Notes: a model not told the origin generated them from the sequence alone. DNA of 64,000 bases from JABCPE02 sp963518845 (GCA_963518845.1 CAUQKV010000001.1:89944-153943); one strand, 5' to 3'. Shown: positions 25,902 to 34,990, numbered from the stretch's first letter. Made by a program: numbers and translations.

Positions 25902-26297
25902 CTACTCATCAAATAACTTTTTCATCAGCCTTTCCATATCTATCAACTCTTCGTGTCTTTTGAAAATAACCTGTCCATCACGAAAAAGCAAAAAAGTGGC
26001 AGTTTCTATCGGAACCCCCAAATCTTCGCTCAGTTCTTGTTTTAGTTTAGAATTTCCTGTATAGTTCAGTCTATAAAATTTCACTCTGGACAAATCCATT
26101 CTTCTTGCCTGCTTTTCAAAATCCGATATCATATAATCACTTCGGAAATGCATCGTCGCACAGGTCAAAAGAGCCACAGGCTTCTCATAAGATTCTTTAT
26201 AAACCTGCTTTAAGTCCTCACTCTTTTCTATATTATTCCAAATTTGGCTGTCTTTATACGCTTTTACTAGTTTTTTCCAAAAATCCATTAATCCCAT
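25902..26297 (-). CDS. Thioredoxin-fold monothiol protein, YtxJ-like
   Basis: 131 residues without signal peptide. The segment VALLTCATMHFRSDYMI places a single Cys46 after a beta strand, where the YtxJ bacillithiol-linked family has its monothiol centre. Later strands (VKFYRLNYTG, a cis-Pro-like VPIETATFLLFRDGQVIF) fit a thioredoxin fold. The usual HSTxC context is absent, so the YtxJ match is tentative. It is the first gene of the operon with the Crp-family gene, dapF and mltG. Confidence 0.55.
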   Translation of the reverse strand: MGLMDFWKKLVKAYKDSQIWNNIEKSEDLKQVYKESYEKPVALLTCATMHFRSDYMISDFEKQARRMDLSRVKFYRLNYTGNSKLKQELSEDLGVPIETATFLLFRDGQVIFKRHEELIDMERLMKKLFDE

Positions 26298-26361
26298 AAG
26301 TCAAAAAATTTTTGCTAAATTATCAATAATTTAGTAATATTGAAAATAAATTGAATTTAAA

Positions 26362-26967
26362 ATGAAAAAAGCCCTGATTGTAGTGGACATCCAAAATGAT
26401 TTTTGTAAAGGCGGCAGCCTAGAAGTCACTGATGGAGAAAAAATCATCCCTTACATCAACCATCTGATGAAAACCAACAACTATGATGAAATCATCCTTA
26501 CCCAAGATTTTCACCCTGCAGAACACAAAAGTTTTGCAGTCAATAATGGAAAATCTGTTGGCGAAATCATTGACCTAAACGGCATCTCACAGACAATGTG
26601 GCCTGTCCACTGTGTGCAGGGAACTTCGGGAGTAGAGTTTCATCCTGATTTAGAAAAAAATAAGGCTACATACATCATCAAGAAGGGAATGAACCCTGAA
26701 ATAGACAGCTACAGCGCATTTTTTGACAATCAAAAACTAATTGACACTGGACTTTCTAATTATCTGAAATCCAAAAACATAGAAACCGTAGAAATCGTAG
26801 GATTAGCACTAGATTATTGTGTGAAATACACTTGCATTGATGCTGTTTCAGAAGGTTTTAAGGTCATTCTTCATTTTAAAGGCACGAAAGCCGTGAACCT
26901 CCACCCTGATGATGCCCAAAACACTGTTTTTGAACTTTTAGAAAAAGGCGTTTCTGTAATAAACTAA
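26362..26967 (+). CDS. pncA: Nicotinamidase
   Basis: Isochorismatase-fold amidase (201 residues) converting nicotinamide to nicotinate in NAD salvage; many members also hydrolyse pyrazinamide. Catalytic triad Asp9 (VVDIQNDF), Lys108 (IIKKGMNPEIDSYSAF) and Cys153 (LALDYCVKYT). Metal ligands Asp49 and His51 (TQDFHP) and His83 (WPVHCVQGT). The length is normal. It is monocistronic and divergent from the dapF operon. nadE, another NAD gene, is 19 kb away. Confidence 0.96.
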   Translation: MKKALIVVDIQNDFCKGGSLEVTDGEKIIPYINHLMKTNNYDEIILTQDFHPAEHKSFAVNNGKSVGEIIDLNGISQTMWPVHCVQGTSGVEFHPDLEKNKATYIIKKGMNPEIDSYSAFFDNQKLIDTGLSNYLKSKNIETVEIVGLALDYCVKYTCIDAVSEGFKVILHFKGTKAVNLHPDDAQNTVFELLEKGVSVIN

Positions 26968-26981
26968 ACTTACTGATAAAC

Positions 26982-27016
26982 AAAAACTTACCCTAAATTT
27001 GGGTAAGTTTTTTATT
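26982..27016. terminator. Bidirectional terminator after pncA
   Basis: AAAAACTTACCC / GGGTAAGTTTTT perfect hairpin with A and T runs, between convergent pncA and the rhodanese gene. Confidence 0.9.
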
Positions 27017-27025
27017 TTTTAAGAA

Positions 27026-27304
27026 TTATAACAATTTAGATAATTCCTCGTAGCCGCCGCCGTTATAGACATTGGTAAATCCTCTCTGTTTAAACGCTTC
27101 CGTAGCCTTTCCGCTTCGGTTTCCGCTTCGGCAGAAAAAAACTACATTTCCCTCTAATTTCGCTATTTCATCCGCATGATTTTCCACCTCGCCCAGCGGA
27201 ATATTTTCAGCGCCTTCTATCGCTCCATTTGCGATAAGTTCCTCTGGCTCACGCACATCTATCAAATGATAGTTTCCTTGATTTAAAATTTCCTGAATAT
27301 CCAT
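27026..27304 (-). CDS. Single-domain rhodanese
   Basis: 92 residues from the ATG at 27304 (MDIQEILNQG); an upstream ATG would only add a poly-lysine start. The active-site loop CRSGNRSG (Cys58) and N-terminal IDVREPEEL are typical of sulfur-carrier rhodaneses. Small cytoplasmic versions act as sulfur transferases, but the partner is not indicated. It is downstream of murB on the same strand with a 33-bp gap. Confidence 0.93.
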   Translation of the reverse strand: MDIQEILNQGNYHLIDVREPEELIANGAIEGAENIPLGEVENHADEIAKLEGNVVFFCRSGNRSGKATEAFKQRGFTNVYNGGGYEELSKLL

Positions 27305-27337
27305 TCTTATTTTTTTTTTATTCAAATATAGTTTATT

Positions 27338-28357
27338 TTACAATACATTCACCTCTCTTTCTAATTTTACTCCAAATTTTTCTTCCACAGAATCTATTAT
27401 TTTTTGAGAAAAATCAAAAATCTCCTGTCCTTTTGCATTTCCTGTAATATTCACTATTACAAGGGATTGCAAAGCATGAGTTGCCACATTTCCTATTTGT
27501 TTACCCTTCCAGCCACATTGCTCTATAAGCCATCCTGCTGGGATTTTCACGCCTTCTTCCGTTTTATATCCCTGAATATCTGCAAACTGAGTTTTCAGCT
27601 TATCAAAATACGCATCAGAAACCACAGGATTTTTGAAAAAACTTCCTGCATTACCGATTTTTTTAGGGTCTGGAAGTTTGCTCTGCCGAATACGAATAAC
27701 CGCCTGAGAAACATCCTGAATCGTTGGATTTTTTATTTCCATTTTCTCCAATTCTGACTGGATAGCTCCATATTCCACCTTTAAAATATGCTCTTTTCTT
27801 GTCAGTCTAAATGTAACTTCCAGAATAACATATTTACCTTTTCCCTCTCTCTTAAAAAAAGAATCTCTGTAACCGAACTGGCATTTTTTCTTATCAAAAA
27901 CCTCAATTTCCAAAGTACTCAGATTAAGCACTTTACAAGACTCAAAACTATCTTTTATCTCCACTCCGTAGGCTCCGATATTCTGGATAGGACAAGTCCC
28001 AGCATTCCCTGGAATCAGAGACAAATTCTCCAGCCCACCATAGTTTTTATCCAAACAAAACTGAACGAACTGATGCCAGTTTTCTCCCGCTTGAGCAGAT
28101 ACCAAAACTTCATTATCACTGATGATTTCCTCAGAAATTCCCTTTAAATTTAGTTTAATCGCAAGTCCTTCAAAATCCTTTGTGAAAAATAAATTACTTC
28201 CTCCTCCCAAAAACAAAAGAGGAAGCTCCCTAAATTTAGGATTTTTCAGTAAATCTAATAATTCTGACTCTGTAGAAACCTCAGCAAAATACCGCGAAGA
28301 AGCCTCCACACCGAAAGTGTTGTAAGGCTTCAGAGAAACATTTTCTAAAATCTGCAT
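27338..28357 (-). CDS. murB: UDP-N-acetylenolpyruvoylglucosamine reductase
   Basis: FAD enzyme that makes UDP-MurNAc in peptidoglycan synthesis. Start taken as the ATG giving MQILENVSLKPYNTFGVEA (339 residues), 1 bp after the aminotransferase stop; two upstream ATGs lie inside that gene. FAD-binding GGGSNLFF and IPGNAGTCPIQNIGAYG are present, and the catalytic serine context GNAGSFFKNP. The length and C-terminal loop fit the E. coli-like type I enzyme. Confidence 0.95.
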   Translation of the reverse strand: MQILENVSLKPYNTFGVEASSRYFAEVSTESELLDLLKNPKFRELPLLFLGGGSNLFFTKDFEGLAIKLNLKGISEEIISDNEVLVSAQAGENWHQFVQFCLDKNYGGLENLSLIPGNAGTCPIQNIGAYGVEIKDSFESCKVLNLSTLEIEVFDKKKCQFGYRDSFFKREGKGKYVILEVTFRLTRKEHILKVEYGAIQSELEKMEIKNPTIQDVSQAVIRIRQSKLPDPKKIGNAGSFFKNPVVSDAYFDKLKTQFADIQGYKTEEGVKIPAGWLIEQCGWKGKQIGNVATHALQSLVIVNITGNAKGQEIFDFSQKIIDSVEEKFGVKLEREVNVL

Positions 28358-28358
28358 T

Positions 28359-29555
28359 TTATCGTGCATTGTATTTTTGAAGAGCATCTTTCAGCAGTTC
28401 TACACTTCTTCTCAGGTCTTCTTCTTTCAGCACATAGGCTATTCTTATCTGTCTTTTTCCAAGCTCTGGATTAGAATAGAAGCCTCCCGCAGGCGCTACC
28501 ATAACAGTTTCATTATCAAGAGAATACTCCTCTAAAAGCCACTGTGCAAATTTCTCTGCATCATCTATCGGAAGTTCTACCACACAGTAGAAAGCACCCT
28601 TTGGAGTTGGGCAGATTATACCTGAAATTTCGTTTAGTAATTTTACTAATAGATTTCTTCGTTTAGTGTATTCTTCGCGAACACTTTCTATATATTTTTT
28701 GTCGTTTTCGTGGGCTTTTGTTGCTATTATTTGCCCTAAAAGAACTGGGCTTAGTCTAGCTTGTGCAAATTTCATCGCAGCAGCACGAATCAGTTTAGAA
28801 CGAGTAACCATAAATCCGATACGAACTCCACACATAGAATATCTCTTGGATTCAGAGTCTATGATGATGCAGTTTTCTGCTATTTCTGGGAATTCCAGCA
28901 TAGATACCTGCTTTGCTCCATCATACACATACTCACGATACACCTCATCTGCGATGATGACAATATCATGTTTCAGAGCTATCTGAGCCAGTTTCTGCAA
29001 TTCTTCCCTCGTATAAAGGTAGCCCGTAGGATTCCCTGGGTTACAGATGAGAATAGCTCTAGTTTTTGGAGTAATTTTTTTCTCAAATTCTTCCATAGAC
29101 GGCAGGGCAAAACCTGTCTCGATAGAAGATGAAACTGCTACTACTTTTACATTGATATGGTTAGAAAAACCATTATAATTCGCGTAGTATGGTTCTGGGA
29201 TAATTATCTCATCACCATCATCACAAAGCGTAGCAAGTGCAATGCTCAATGCTTCTGAACCACCATTTGTCACGATAAAATTATCCGTTGTCAAATCTGT
29301 AAAACCAAGCGAGTGATAATAAGTTTCCAAAGCCTTTCTATACTCTATATTTCCCTCGGAAAGAGAGTATTCCAATACTTTTAGATCAATATGTTTCAGC
29401 TCCTCCAAAGCCGTTTGCGGCGTTTCTATATCTGGCTGTCCAATATTGAGGTGATAGACTTTTACACCTTTTTGTTTCGCTTGTAATGCATACGGAACAA
29501 GTTTTCTGATTGGTGAAGCAGGCATTTTTTCTGCTCTTTGTGATATTTTTGGCAT
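28359..29555 (-). CDS. PLP-dependent aminotransferase, class I/II (AspC-like)
   Basis: 398 residues, fold type I transaminase. The PLP-binding lysine lies in SESKRYSMCGVRIGF, with the NPGNPTG motif, the IIADEVYREYVY segment and the C-terminal arginine in RQIRIAYVL. Start is the ATG at 29555 (MPKISQRAEKMP); an upstream start at 29579 is less likely. It probably acts on aspartate or aromatic amino acids, but specificity cannot be read. It precedes murB by 1 bp, so the two are co-transcribed. Confidence 0.92.
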   Translation of the reverse strand: MPKISQRAEKMPASPIRKLVPYALQAKQKGVKVYHLNIGQPDIETPQTALEELKHIDLKVLEYSLSEGNIEYRKALETYYHSLGFTDLTTDNFIVTNGGSEALSIALATLCDDGDEIIIPEPYYANYNGFSNHINVKVVAVSSSIETGFALPSMEEFEKKITPKTRAILICNPGNPTGYLYTREELQKLAQIALKHDIVIIADEVYREYVYDGAKQVSMLEFPEIAENCIIIDSESKRYSMCGVRIGFMVTRSKLIRAAAMKFAQARLSPVLLGQIIATKAHENDKKYIESVREEYTKRRNLLVKLLNEISGIICPTPKGAFYCVVELPIDDAEKFAQWLLEEYSLDNETVMVAPAGGFYSNPELGKRQIRIAYVLKEEDLRRSVELLKDALQKYNAR

Positions 29556-29682
29556 GATAGATTGTATTTTATGGAACAAATTTACGATTTTATTTCTCTA
29601 TTATGGCAGAATATTTCCACCTATTTTTGATAATATTTTTCTTAATTTTAGTGAAACTTACCTTTTCACAAAATTTTGTTCT

Positions 29683-30012
29683 TTAAAGATGAATTTCCAC
29701 TTGTTTTTCACTGGTTTTGTCCTGCCAATAGTTTTTATAAGTTTGGAAGGTGTCTTCTACTATTTTATAAAGTTTAAAACAATTTTGTTTCAATTCATCG
29801 AGATGAACCACATGAATGACGACATGCGGCTCTTCTATCCATTCTAGAGACATCATGCAGTCATCCATAGAATCTAAGCTCATCCAGAAATAGCTCGGAA
29901 ACTGAAAAAGCTCATCCATCTTTTGTAAAAAAGCTGTTTCTGTCTTTATATTTCGGACATCGATAAAATATTCCAATGTTTGTTTTTGAAAGTCTAATCG
30001 TGTTTCGTTCAT
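29683..30012 (-). CDS. Barstar-family RNase inhibitor (divergent copy)
   Basis: 109 residues. The segment LFQFPSYFWMSLDSMDDCM aligns with the barnase-binding helix of barstar (NLDALWDC): Asp47 and Asp51 occupy the positions of barstar Asp35 and Asp39, while the tryptophan position is Asp50 and the preceding glycine is Trp. It is thus a recognisable but diverged member. It is transcribed away from the barnase gene, whose start is 110 bp distant. It may be a second immunity protein for that RNase or protect against another one. Confidence 0.75.
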   Translation of the reverse strand: MNETRLDFQKQTLEYFIDVRNIKTETAFLQKMDELFQFPSYFWMSLDSMDDCMMSLEWIEEPHVVIHVVHLDELKQNCFKLYKIVEDTFQTYKNYWQDKTSEKQVEIHL

Positions 30013-30095
30013 CTTTTTTGATTATTTTTTAGTTAAAAAACTCCCAACAATTTGACAAAAGCCAAATGTAAGTGTAAAAATACATTTATTTTAAA

Positions 30096-30103
30096 TAAAT
30101 TTG
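30096..30103 (+). promoter_or_regulatory. -7 element TAAATTTG of the RNase gene
   Basis: TAAATTTGCC on + about 20 bp before the RNase ATG matches TAnnTTTG; no TTG at proper distance. Confidence 0.5.
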
Positions 30104-30122
30104 CCTTTTCAAATCATATAAA

Positions 30123-30638
30123 ATGACAAAAAAACAAATCTATTTGAGTGTGATTTTTGGAGCTATTTTCATTGTAGCTTTGTGTGATTTTCTTCCCAGC
30201 TTAAAGAAAAAATCCGATTTTAACACTCCAGAAGTCGTTGGTTATCAATACAAAAAAGATTCATCCAAGACAAAAGACCCATACGGCATCGCAGACCAAA
30301 AAGGGCGAAACTACATAGAAAAACTTACCGATGAAACCATCGTAATCAACTATGTCAAAAAACACAAAAAACTCCCTGAATACTACATCACCAAAGGAGA
30401 AGCCAAAAGACAAGGCTGGAAACCTTCCGAAGGAAACCTCTGCGAAGTGCTTCCCAATAGGGCTATCGGTGGAGACCGCTTCAGCAACCGAGAGAAAAAG
30501 CTTCCCGACCATGGAAAATACTACGAGGCTGACATAAACTACCGCTGTGGAAGAAGAAACGCTGAACGAATAGTTTTCAATAAAGATGGAGAAGTGTGGC
30601 TCACTAAAAACCACTATAAAAGTTTTGAAAAACAATAA
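30123..30638 (+). CDS. Barnase-family ribonuclease, membrane-anchored or exported
   Basis: 171 residues: N-terminal hydrophobic helix (residues 6-23, IYLSVIFGAIFIVALC), a spacer, then a barnase domain (about 78-171). All active-site equivalents of barnase are present: Lys91 (Lys27, YITKGEA), Arg123 (Arg59, FSNREKKLP), Glu135 (Glu73, YEADINY), Arg145 and Arg149 (Arg83/87, GRRNAERI), His164 (His102, NHYKSF). Cys107 and Cys142 could form a disulfide, fitting export. The cognate barstar gene starts 15 bp downstream. A guanyl-preferring endoribonuclease activity is expected from the family. Confidence 0.93.
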   Translation: MTKKQIYLSVIFGAIFIVALCDFLPSLKKKSDFNTPEVVGYQYKKDSSKTKDPYGIADQKGRNYIEKLTDETIVINYVKKHKKLPEYYITKGEAKRQGWKPSEGNLCEVLPNRAIGGDRFSNREKKLPDHGKYYEADINYRCGRRNAERIVFNKDGEVWLTKNHYKSFEKQ

Positions 30639-30652
30639 ATAATTAACTGATA

Positions 30653-30934
30653 ATGAATACGATATACATTGATTTTTCAGAAATCGGCGATATGGAGGAT
30701 TTCTACGCTCAGCTGAAAGAAAAAATAGAACTTCCTGAGTATTTCGGAGACAATCTAGATGCTCTTTATGACTGTATTTCTGGCGATTTGGAAATGCCTT
30801 TACATATAGAATTTGTAAATATGACTGTGGAGCAGTTAGAAATTTTCGAAGACCTTTTGGTGACTTTAGAAGACCTTGTAGAGGAAGTTCCTGACTTCTC
30901 TTTTTCCTATTTTCTGGAACAATACGAAGATTAA
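30653..30934 (+). CDS. Barstar, cognate inhibitor of the adjacent barnase
   Basis: 93 residues, close to barstar: LPEYFGDNLDALYDCISG aligns with LPEYYGENLDALWDCLTG of Bacillus amyloliquefaciens. Tyr30, Asp36 and Asp40 match barstar Tyr29, Asp35 and Asp39, which plug the RNase active site; Trp38 is Tyr here. It sits 15 bp after the RNase gene on the same strand, the classic toxin-immunity pairing. It is cytoplasmic, protecting the producer from un-exported enzyme. Confidence 0.94.
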   Translation: MNTIYIDFSEIGDMEDFYAQLKEKIELPEYFGDNLDALYDCISGDLEMPLHIEFVNMTVEQLEIFEDLLVTLEDLVEEVPDFSFSYFLEQYED

Positions 30935-30954
30935 AAATCTTTCCCAAAATAAAA

Positions 30955-30990
30955 GACCAGCTTCGAAATCAAGCTGGTTTTTATTTTTAT
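30955..30990. terminator. Bidirectional terminator
   Basis: GACCAGCTT / AAGCTGGTTTTT hairpin between convergent barstar and fabH; T-runs on both strands. Confidence 0.9.
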
Positions 30991-31001
30991 GCTAATCTAA
31001 A

Positions 31002-32024
31002 TTAGTATTCTAACAACACACTTCCCCAAGTAAATCCACTTCCAAAGGCAGCTAAACAAACCAAATCGCCTCTCTTCACCTTTCCTTCTGCTATTGCTTC
31101 GCTCAGAGCGATAGGAATAGAAGCCGCAGTGGTGTTACCATATTTTTGGATATTATTAAATACCTTCTCATCTGGAAGCCCCATCAGCTGCTGAACATAC
31201 TGAGAAATCCTGATATTCGCCTGATGTGGGATAAGCATATCCAAATCTTCTACCGTTTTTCCTGCTTTTTTCAATGATTCTATGATGGTTTCAGGAAAAC
31301 GAGTAACCGCCTGTTTGAAAACAAAATTCCCGTTCATATACGGATATATTTCCTCTGGTTTTATGTTTTCTGGCTCTGTAAGAAGTCTGTCTGTCCAGCC
31401 CAAATTAGTTCCAGGCAATTTTATCATCAACTCCTCTGCATATTTGCCTTCGGAATGCATATTGTAAGACAAAATCCCCTGAACATCAGCATCTTCAGAA
31501 GCTGAAAGCACCACCACTCCTGCCCCATCACCAAAAATCACCGAAACTCCCCTTCCTCTATCTGTCATATCCAACGCAACTGACTGAATTTCAGCCCCTA
31601 CTACTAAAATATTTTTATACTGTCCCGCTTTGATGAAAGCATCTGCAACGCTCAGTGCGTAAACAAATCCTGAACATTGGTTTCTCACATCCAGCGCTCC
31701 CACGGTATCACAGCCCAACATTTCCTGCAAAACTACACCGCACCCAGGAAAATAATAATCTGGGCTAAGTGTCGCAAAAATAATATAATCTATATCTTTC
31801 GCTGTCAGACCAGCTGACTCTAATGCCTTTTCAGAGGCCTTATATCCGTAGAAACTCGTAGTTTCTTGGCTGTCAAATTTACTCATTCTGTGTCTTCTTT
31901 CTTTGATACCTGTACGCTCTGTTATCCACTCATCATTGGTATCCATTACCTTTGCTAAATCATCATTAGTCACCACATTATCTGGCACATAATGTCCTAT
32001 TCCCTTTATAACACTTTTATACAT
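31002..32024 (-). CDS. fabH: Beta-ketoacyl-ACP synthase III
   Basis: Starts fatty-acid chains by condensing acyl-CoA with malonyl-ACP. At 340 residues the thiolase-fold triad is visible: Cys117 (DVRNQCSGF), His267 (LIPHQANIRI), Asn297 (YGNTTAAS). It also has the IFGDGAGVVVL motif. It is not in a plsX/fab cluster here but precedes nothing else on its strand; fmt and recQ lie upstream in the same direction with an 8-bp gap to fmt. A second fabH may exist elsewhere. Confidence 0.94.
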   Translation of the reverse strand: MYKSVIKGIGHYVPDNVVTNDDLAKVMDTNDEWITERTGIKERRHRMSKFDSQETTSFYGYKASEKALESAGLTAKDIDYIIFATLSPDYYFPGCGVVLQEMLGCDTVGALDVRNQCSGFVYALSVADAFIKAGQYKNILVVGAEIQSVALDMTDRGRGVSVIFGDGAGVVVLSASEDADVQGILSYNMHSEGKYAEELMIKLPGTNLGWTDRLLTEPENIKPEEIYPYMNGNFVFKQAVTRFPETIIESLKKAGKTVEDLDMLIPHQANIRISQYVQQLMGLPDEKVFNNIQKYGNTTAASIPIALSEAIAEGKVKRGDLVCLAAFGSGFTWGSVLLEY

Positions 32025-32032
32025 AACAAAAT

Positions 32033-32983
32033 TTATTTAATCAATTTTAATCTGTCAAAACTATGAAATCCATTTAGAAAATCCTTTAAATTCATTCGTT
32101 TTTTTCCTTCCAGCTGTAATTCTTCTGGGAAATAAACTCCATTTTTAGCATAAATTTTAAATTCATTTTTAGAAATTTCTATCTCGCCATTCTCTTTAGA
32201 ATGTTCTATTTTTTGGAATTTTCCTTTAAAAATCTTTAATATTTTCTGCTCGCCACCCACTTCCAAAATAGTAAAAGCAGCAGGATACGGCGACATTCCA
32301 CGGATAAAGTTATGAATAACTTCCACTTCTTTTTCCCAGTCTATTTTAGTATCTTCTTTGAAAATTTTATAGGCTGTTTTAGGATTTTCTTTCTGATTTT
32401 GAGGAATTTCTGTAAGTTTCCCTTCTGCAAGACCATCCAGAGTTTTCACCACTAGTTTCGCGCCTATCTCCATCAGTCTGTCATGGAGCGTTCCTGCATT
32501 GTCTTCGGGAGAAATTTCGGTTTCTGCTTGAAGGAGAATATTCCCTTCGTCTATTTTTTCATTGATAAAAAATGTAGTGACACCAGATTTTGTCTCACCA
32601 TTGATAATGGCATAATTTATCGGTGCTGAACCTCTGTAATCTGGTAATAATGAGGCATGTAGATTGAATGTTCCCAGCCTCGGCATGGAGAACAGAACCT
32701 TTGGCATCATTCTAAATGCTACCACTACGAAGATATCCGCGTTTAGACTTTGTATCTGTGATAGAAACTCCTCATTACGAAGTTTTTCTGGCTGAAACAG
32801 CGGTAAACCATGCTCTACGGCATAAGTTTTCACGGGAGACTGATGCACTTTTTGCCCTCGCCCGCTGGCTTTATCTGCTACGGTAACGACTCCTACCACC
32901 TCATGCGCAGAGGTATGGATAGCTTCCAGAGAAGCCCTCGCAAAATCAGGCGTTCCGAAGAAAACGACTTTTAGTTTATTCAT
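32033..32983 (-). CDS. fmt: Methionyl-tRNA formyltransferase
   Basis: Formylates initiator Met-tRNA with 10-formyl-THF. At 316 residues it has N-terminal VVFFGTPDFARASLEAI, catalytic-domain FNLHASLLPDYRGSAPI with the conserved Asn/His, and a C-terminal OB-fold region. Its start overlaps the end of recQ by 8 bp; fabH follows 8 bp later. Confidence 0.96.
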   Translation of the reverse strand: MNKLKVVFFGTPDFARASLEAIHTSAHEVVGVVTVADKASGRGQKVHQSPVKTYAVEHGLPLFQPEKLRNEEFLSQIQSLNADIFVVVAFRMMPKVLFSMPRLGTFNLHASLLPDYRGSAPINYAIINGETKSGVTTFFINEKIDEGNILLQAETEISPEDNAGTLHDRLMEIGAKLVVKTLDGLAEGKLTEIPQNQKENPKTAYKIFKEDTKIDWEKEVEVIHNFIRGMSPYPAAFTILEVGGEQKILKIFKGKFQKIEHSKENGEIEISKNEFKIYAKNGVYFPEELQLEGKKRMNLKDFLNGFHSFDRLKLIK

Positions 32984-34871
32984 TGATCATATAAGTTTTG
33001 TAGTTCAACATTTTTATTTTTTCTAAATTCAGCAGAGTTATCAGAGTCTCATAGATTTTCTCCTTTTCATGCCAAAATATTTTTACACTCAGTTCATCAA
33101 AAGTAGCTGGATTTTTAGCTAATATTTCTAAAACCTCATCGAACAAAGTTTTTTCTTTTACTGGATTTTGGGACAGACAAAAACTACATTTTCCGCAGTT
33201 ATCCAAGGATTTTTCTCCAAAATAAGTTAAAATCATTCTCATTTTACAGAAATCTTTATCTTGGATAAAGTATTTCATTTCCTCCCATTTTTGGATTTTA
33301 TTTCTCTGGATTTTCTCAAATAAATTCCAGTATTTTCCTTGAATTTCTCTGCTGTCTCGTGGTCTTAGGAACTTTATGCTGTCGGTGCTTCCGTCCACAT
33401 ATTCCAGCCATTCTTTTTTTTGCAATTCCTTTATTCTGTCCTTTATCATCTGCTGGCTTACGCCCAGTTTTGCACTCAGACTTTCTTCGCTGAAAGAAAC
33501 CTTATGCGTGGCAACTCCAGAAATATTTCTAAGCAATAGTTCTATAAAATACGCATCTTTGGGCGGTAAATCCTCCAATTCTTCGGCAGGAATTTTTAGC
33601 TCTATTGTAGAAGGCGATTTATAATTATTCCAAAATATAACTTCCTGATTATGAAGAAATCCCAAAACACTTCTGATCTTAGCAAAGGAAATTTTAGTGA
33701 AACTCTGTGCCTTCTGCAAATCCAGCTGAAATATCCTCTCTGTAGCCTCCCCATCGGCAATCTGAAATATAGAATATATGTAGGATATCACTTTCAGAAA
33801 CTGGGTTTTATCTGGAATCTGCGCAGACAAAACATCGTCCATCTCGCCGAGTTCCTGCCTGTTCCAAAGCAAAAAAGCATAACTTTCCTGCCCGTCCCTA
33901 CCCGCTCTTCCTATTTCTTGGTAATAATTTTCAACCGAAGAAGATGGCGAATAATGGATAACAAAACGCACATTATCCTTGTCTATTCCCATCCCAAAAG
34001 CATTGGTAGAAATCAAAACAAAATCATTCCTTTCCTGCCATTTTCTCTGTTTCTCGTTTCGCTCCCTTGCCGAAAGCCCTGCATGATAAAAATCTACATT
34101 TTGCAGATTATTTTCCTTTAAAAACGCCGTCAGCTCCTCTGCTTCTCTTCTTGTCCGGACATAGACTATTCCAGATATATTATTGATTTTCAAGAAACTA
34201 AGCATTCTTTGGTATTTATCAGAAATCTCTTCGTGGAAGATGTGAATATTCTCCCTTTTGTAACTTTTCTGAAAAACACGAACCGAAGACAAGCCTAATT
34301 TTTCCTTAATATCAAGAACGACCTTGGGCGTTGCAGTAGCCGTAAGAGCCAGACAAGGCAGATTCCCTATTGTTTTTCTAAACTCGCTGATATGCTGATA
34401 ACTCGGCCTAAAATCCTGTCCCCATTCTGATATACAGTGCGCCTCATCCACCGCTATAAAGGACAACGAAACATCCAGCATTTTCCTCATAAACAAAGAG
34501 TTATGAAGTCGCTCCGGTGAGACATACAGTAGTTTAATTTCGCCTGATATTGCCTTTTCGTAGATTTCTTCCTGTTCTCCTTCATCTAGTTCAGAACTAA
34601 GATATTCTGCCTCTATTCCCAAATCTTTCAAATGAGAAACTTGGTCTTTCATCAGGGCTAAAAGCGGCGAAATCACCAGACAAGTCCCCTCCAAAACCAA
34701 TGCAGGAAGCTGATAGCAGAGAGACTTACCACCGCCCGTGGGAAGCAGCGCCAAGGTATCATTTTGCTCTAAAATAGACAAAATAATATCTTCCTGACTC
34801 TCCCTAAAAGCATCATAGCCCCAAAAACTTTTCAAGGTTTTTAGTAGAATGTCTCGTGTTTTGATAGACAT
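32976..34871 (-). CDS. recQ: RecQ-family ATP-dependent DNA helicase, variant domain order
   Basis: A 3'-5' helicase of 631 residues. The SF2 core shows Walker A LLPTGGGKSLCYQLP, the VDEAHCISEWGQDFRP box and motif VI QEIGRAGRDG. The zinc-type cysteines C542-x16-C559-x2-C562-x2-C565 (TYFGEKSLDNCGKCSFCL) lie near the C-terminus, about 150 residues later than in E. coli RecQ, where they follow the helicase core directly. The intervening part looks like a winged-helix module (SLSAKLGVSQQMIKDRI). No HRDC domain. It is probably the short Bacteroidota form, co-transcribed with fmt. Confidence 0.9.
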   Translation of the reverse strand: MSIKTRDILLKTLKSFWGYDAFRESQEDIILSILEQNDTLALLPTGGGKSLCYQLPALVLEGTCLVISPLLALMKDQVSHLKDLGIEAEYLSSELDEGEQEEIYEKAISGEIKLLYVSPERLHNSLFMRKMLDVSLSFIAVDEAHCISEWGQDFRPSYQHISEFRKTIGNLPCLALTATATPKVVLDIKEKLGLSSVRVFQKSYKRENIHIFHEEISDKYQRMLSFLKINNISGIVYVRTRREAEELTAFLKENNLQNVDFYHAGLSARERNEKQRKWQERNDFVLISTNAFGMGIDKDNVRFVIHYSPSSSVENYYQEIGRAGRDGQESYAFLLWNRQELGEMDDVLSAQIPDKTQFLKVISYIYSIFQIADGEATERIFQLDLQKAQSFTKISFAKIRSVLGFLHNQEVIFWNNYKSPSTIELKIPAEELEDLPPKDAYFIELLLRNISGVATHKVSFSEESLSAKLGVSQQMIKDRIKELQKKEWLEYVDGSTDSIKFLRPRDSREIQGKYWNLFEKIQRNKIQKWEEMKYFIQDKDFCKMRMILTYFGEKSLDNCGKCSFCLSQNPVKEKTLFDEVLEILAKNPATFDELSVKIFWHEKEKIYETLITLLNLEKIKMLNYKTYMINE

Positions 34872-34935
34872 AAATTTATTTTATCTCACAAAAATAGCAA
34901 AAAAGATAAGTTATATTGTTTTACTAAAAATAAAA

Positions 34936-34966
34936 ATGTGCGCAGAGGAAAAATTTCTCAGCACAC
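34936..34966 (-). terminator. folK terminator
   Basis: TGTGC-GC-AGAG / CTC-A-GCACA imperfect hairpin followed on the minus strand by TTTTTATTTTT, downstream of folK. Confidence 0.7.
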
Positions 34967-34990
34967 AACAAATAAAATTATATCATCAAA

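Noticed and set aside
30261..30947. A 228-codon open frame antisense to both the RNase and barstar genes
   Set aside because: It has no family-like sequence, is fully covered by two confidently assigned genes, and lacks a promoter; it is a frame shadow.
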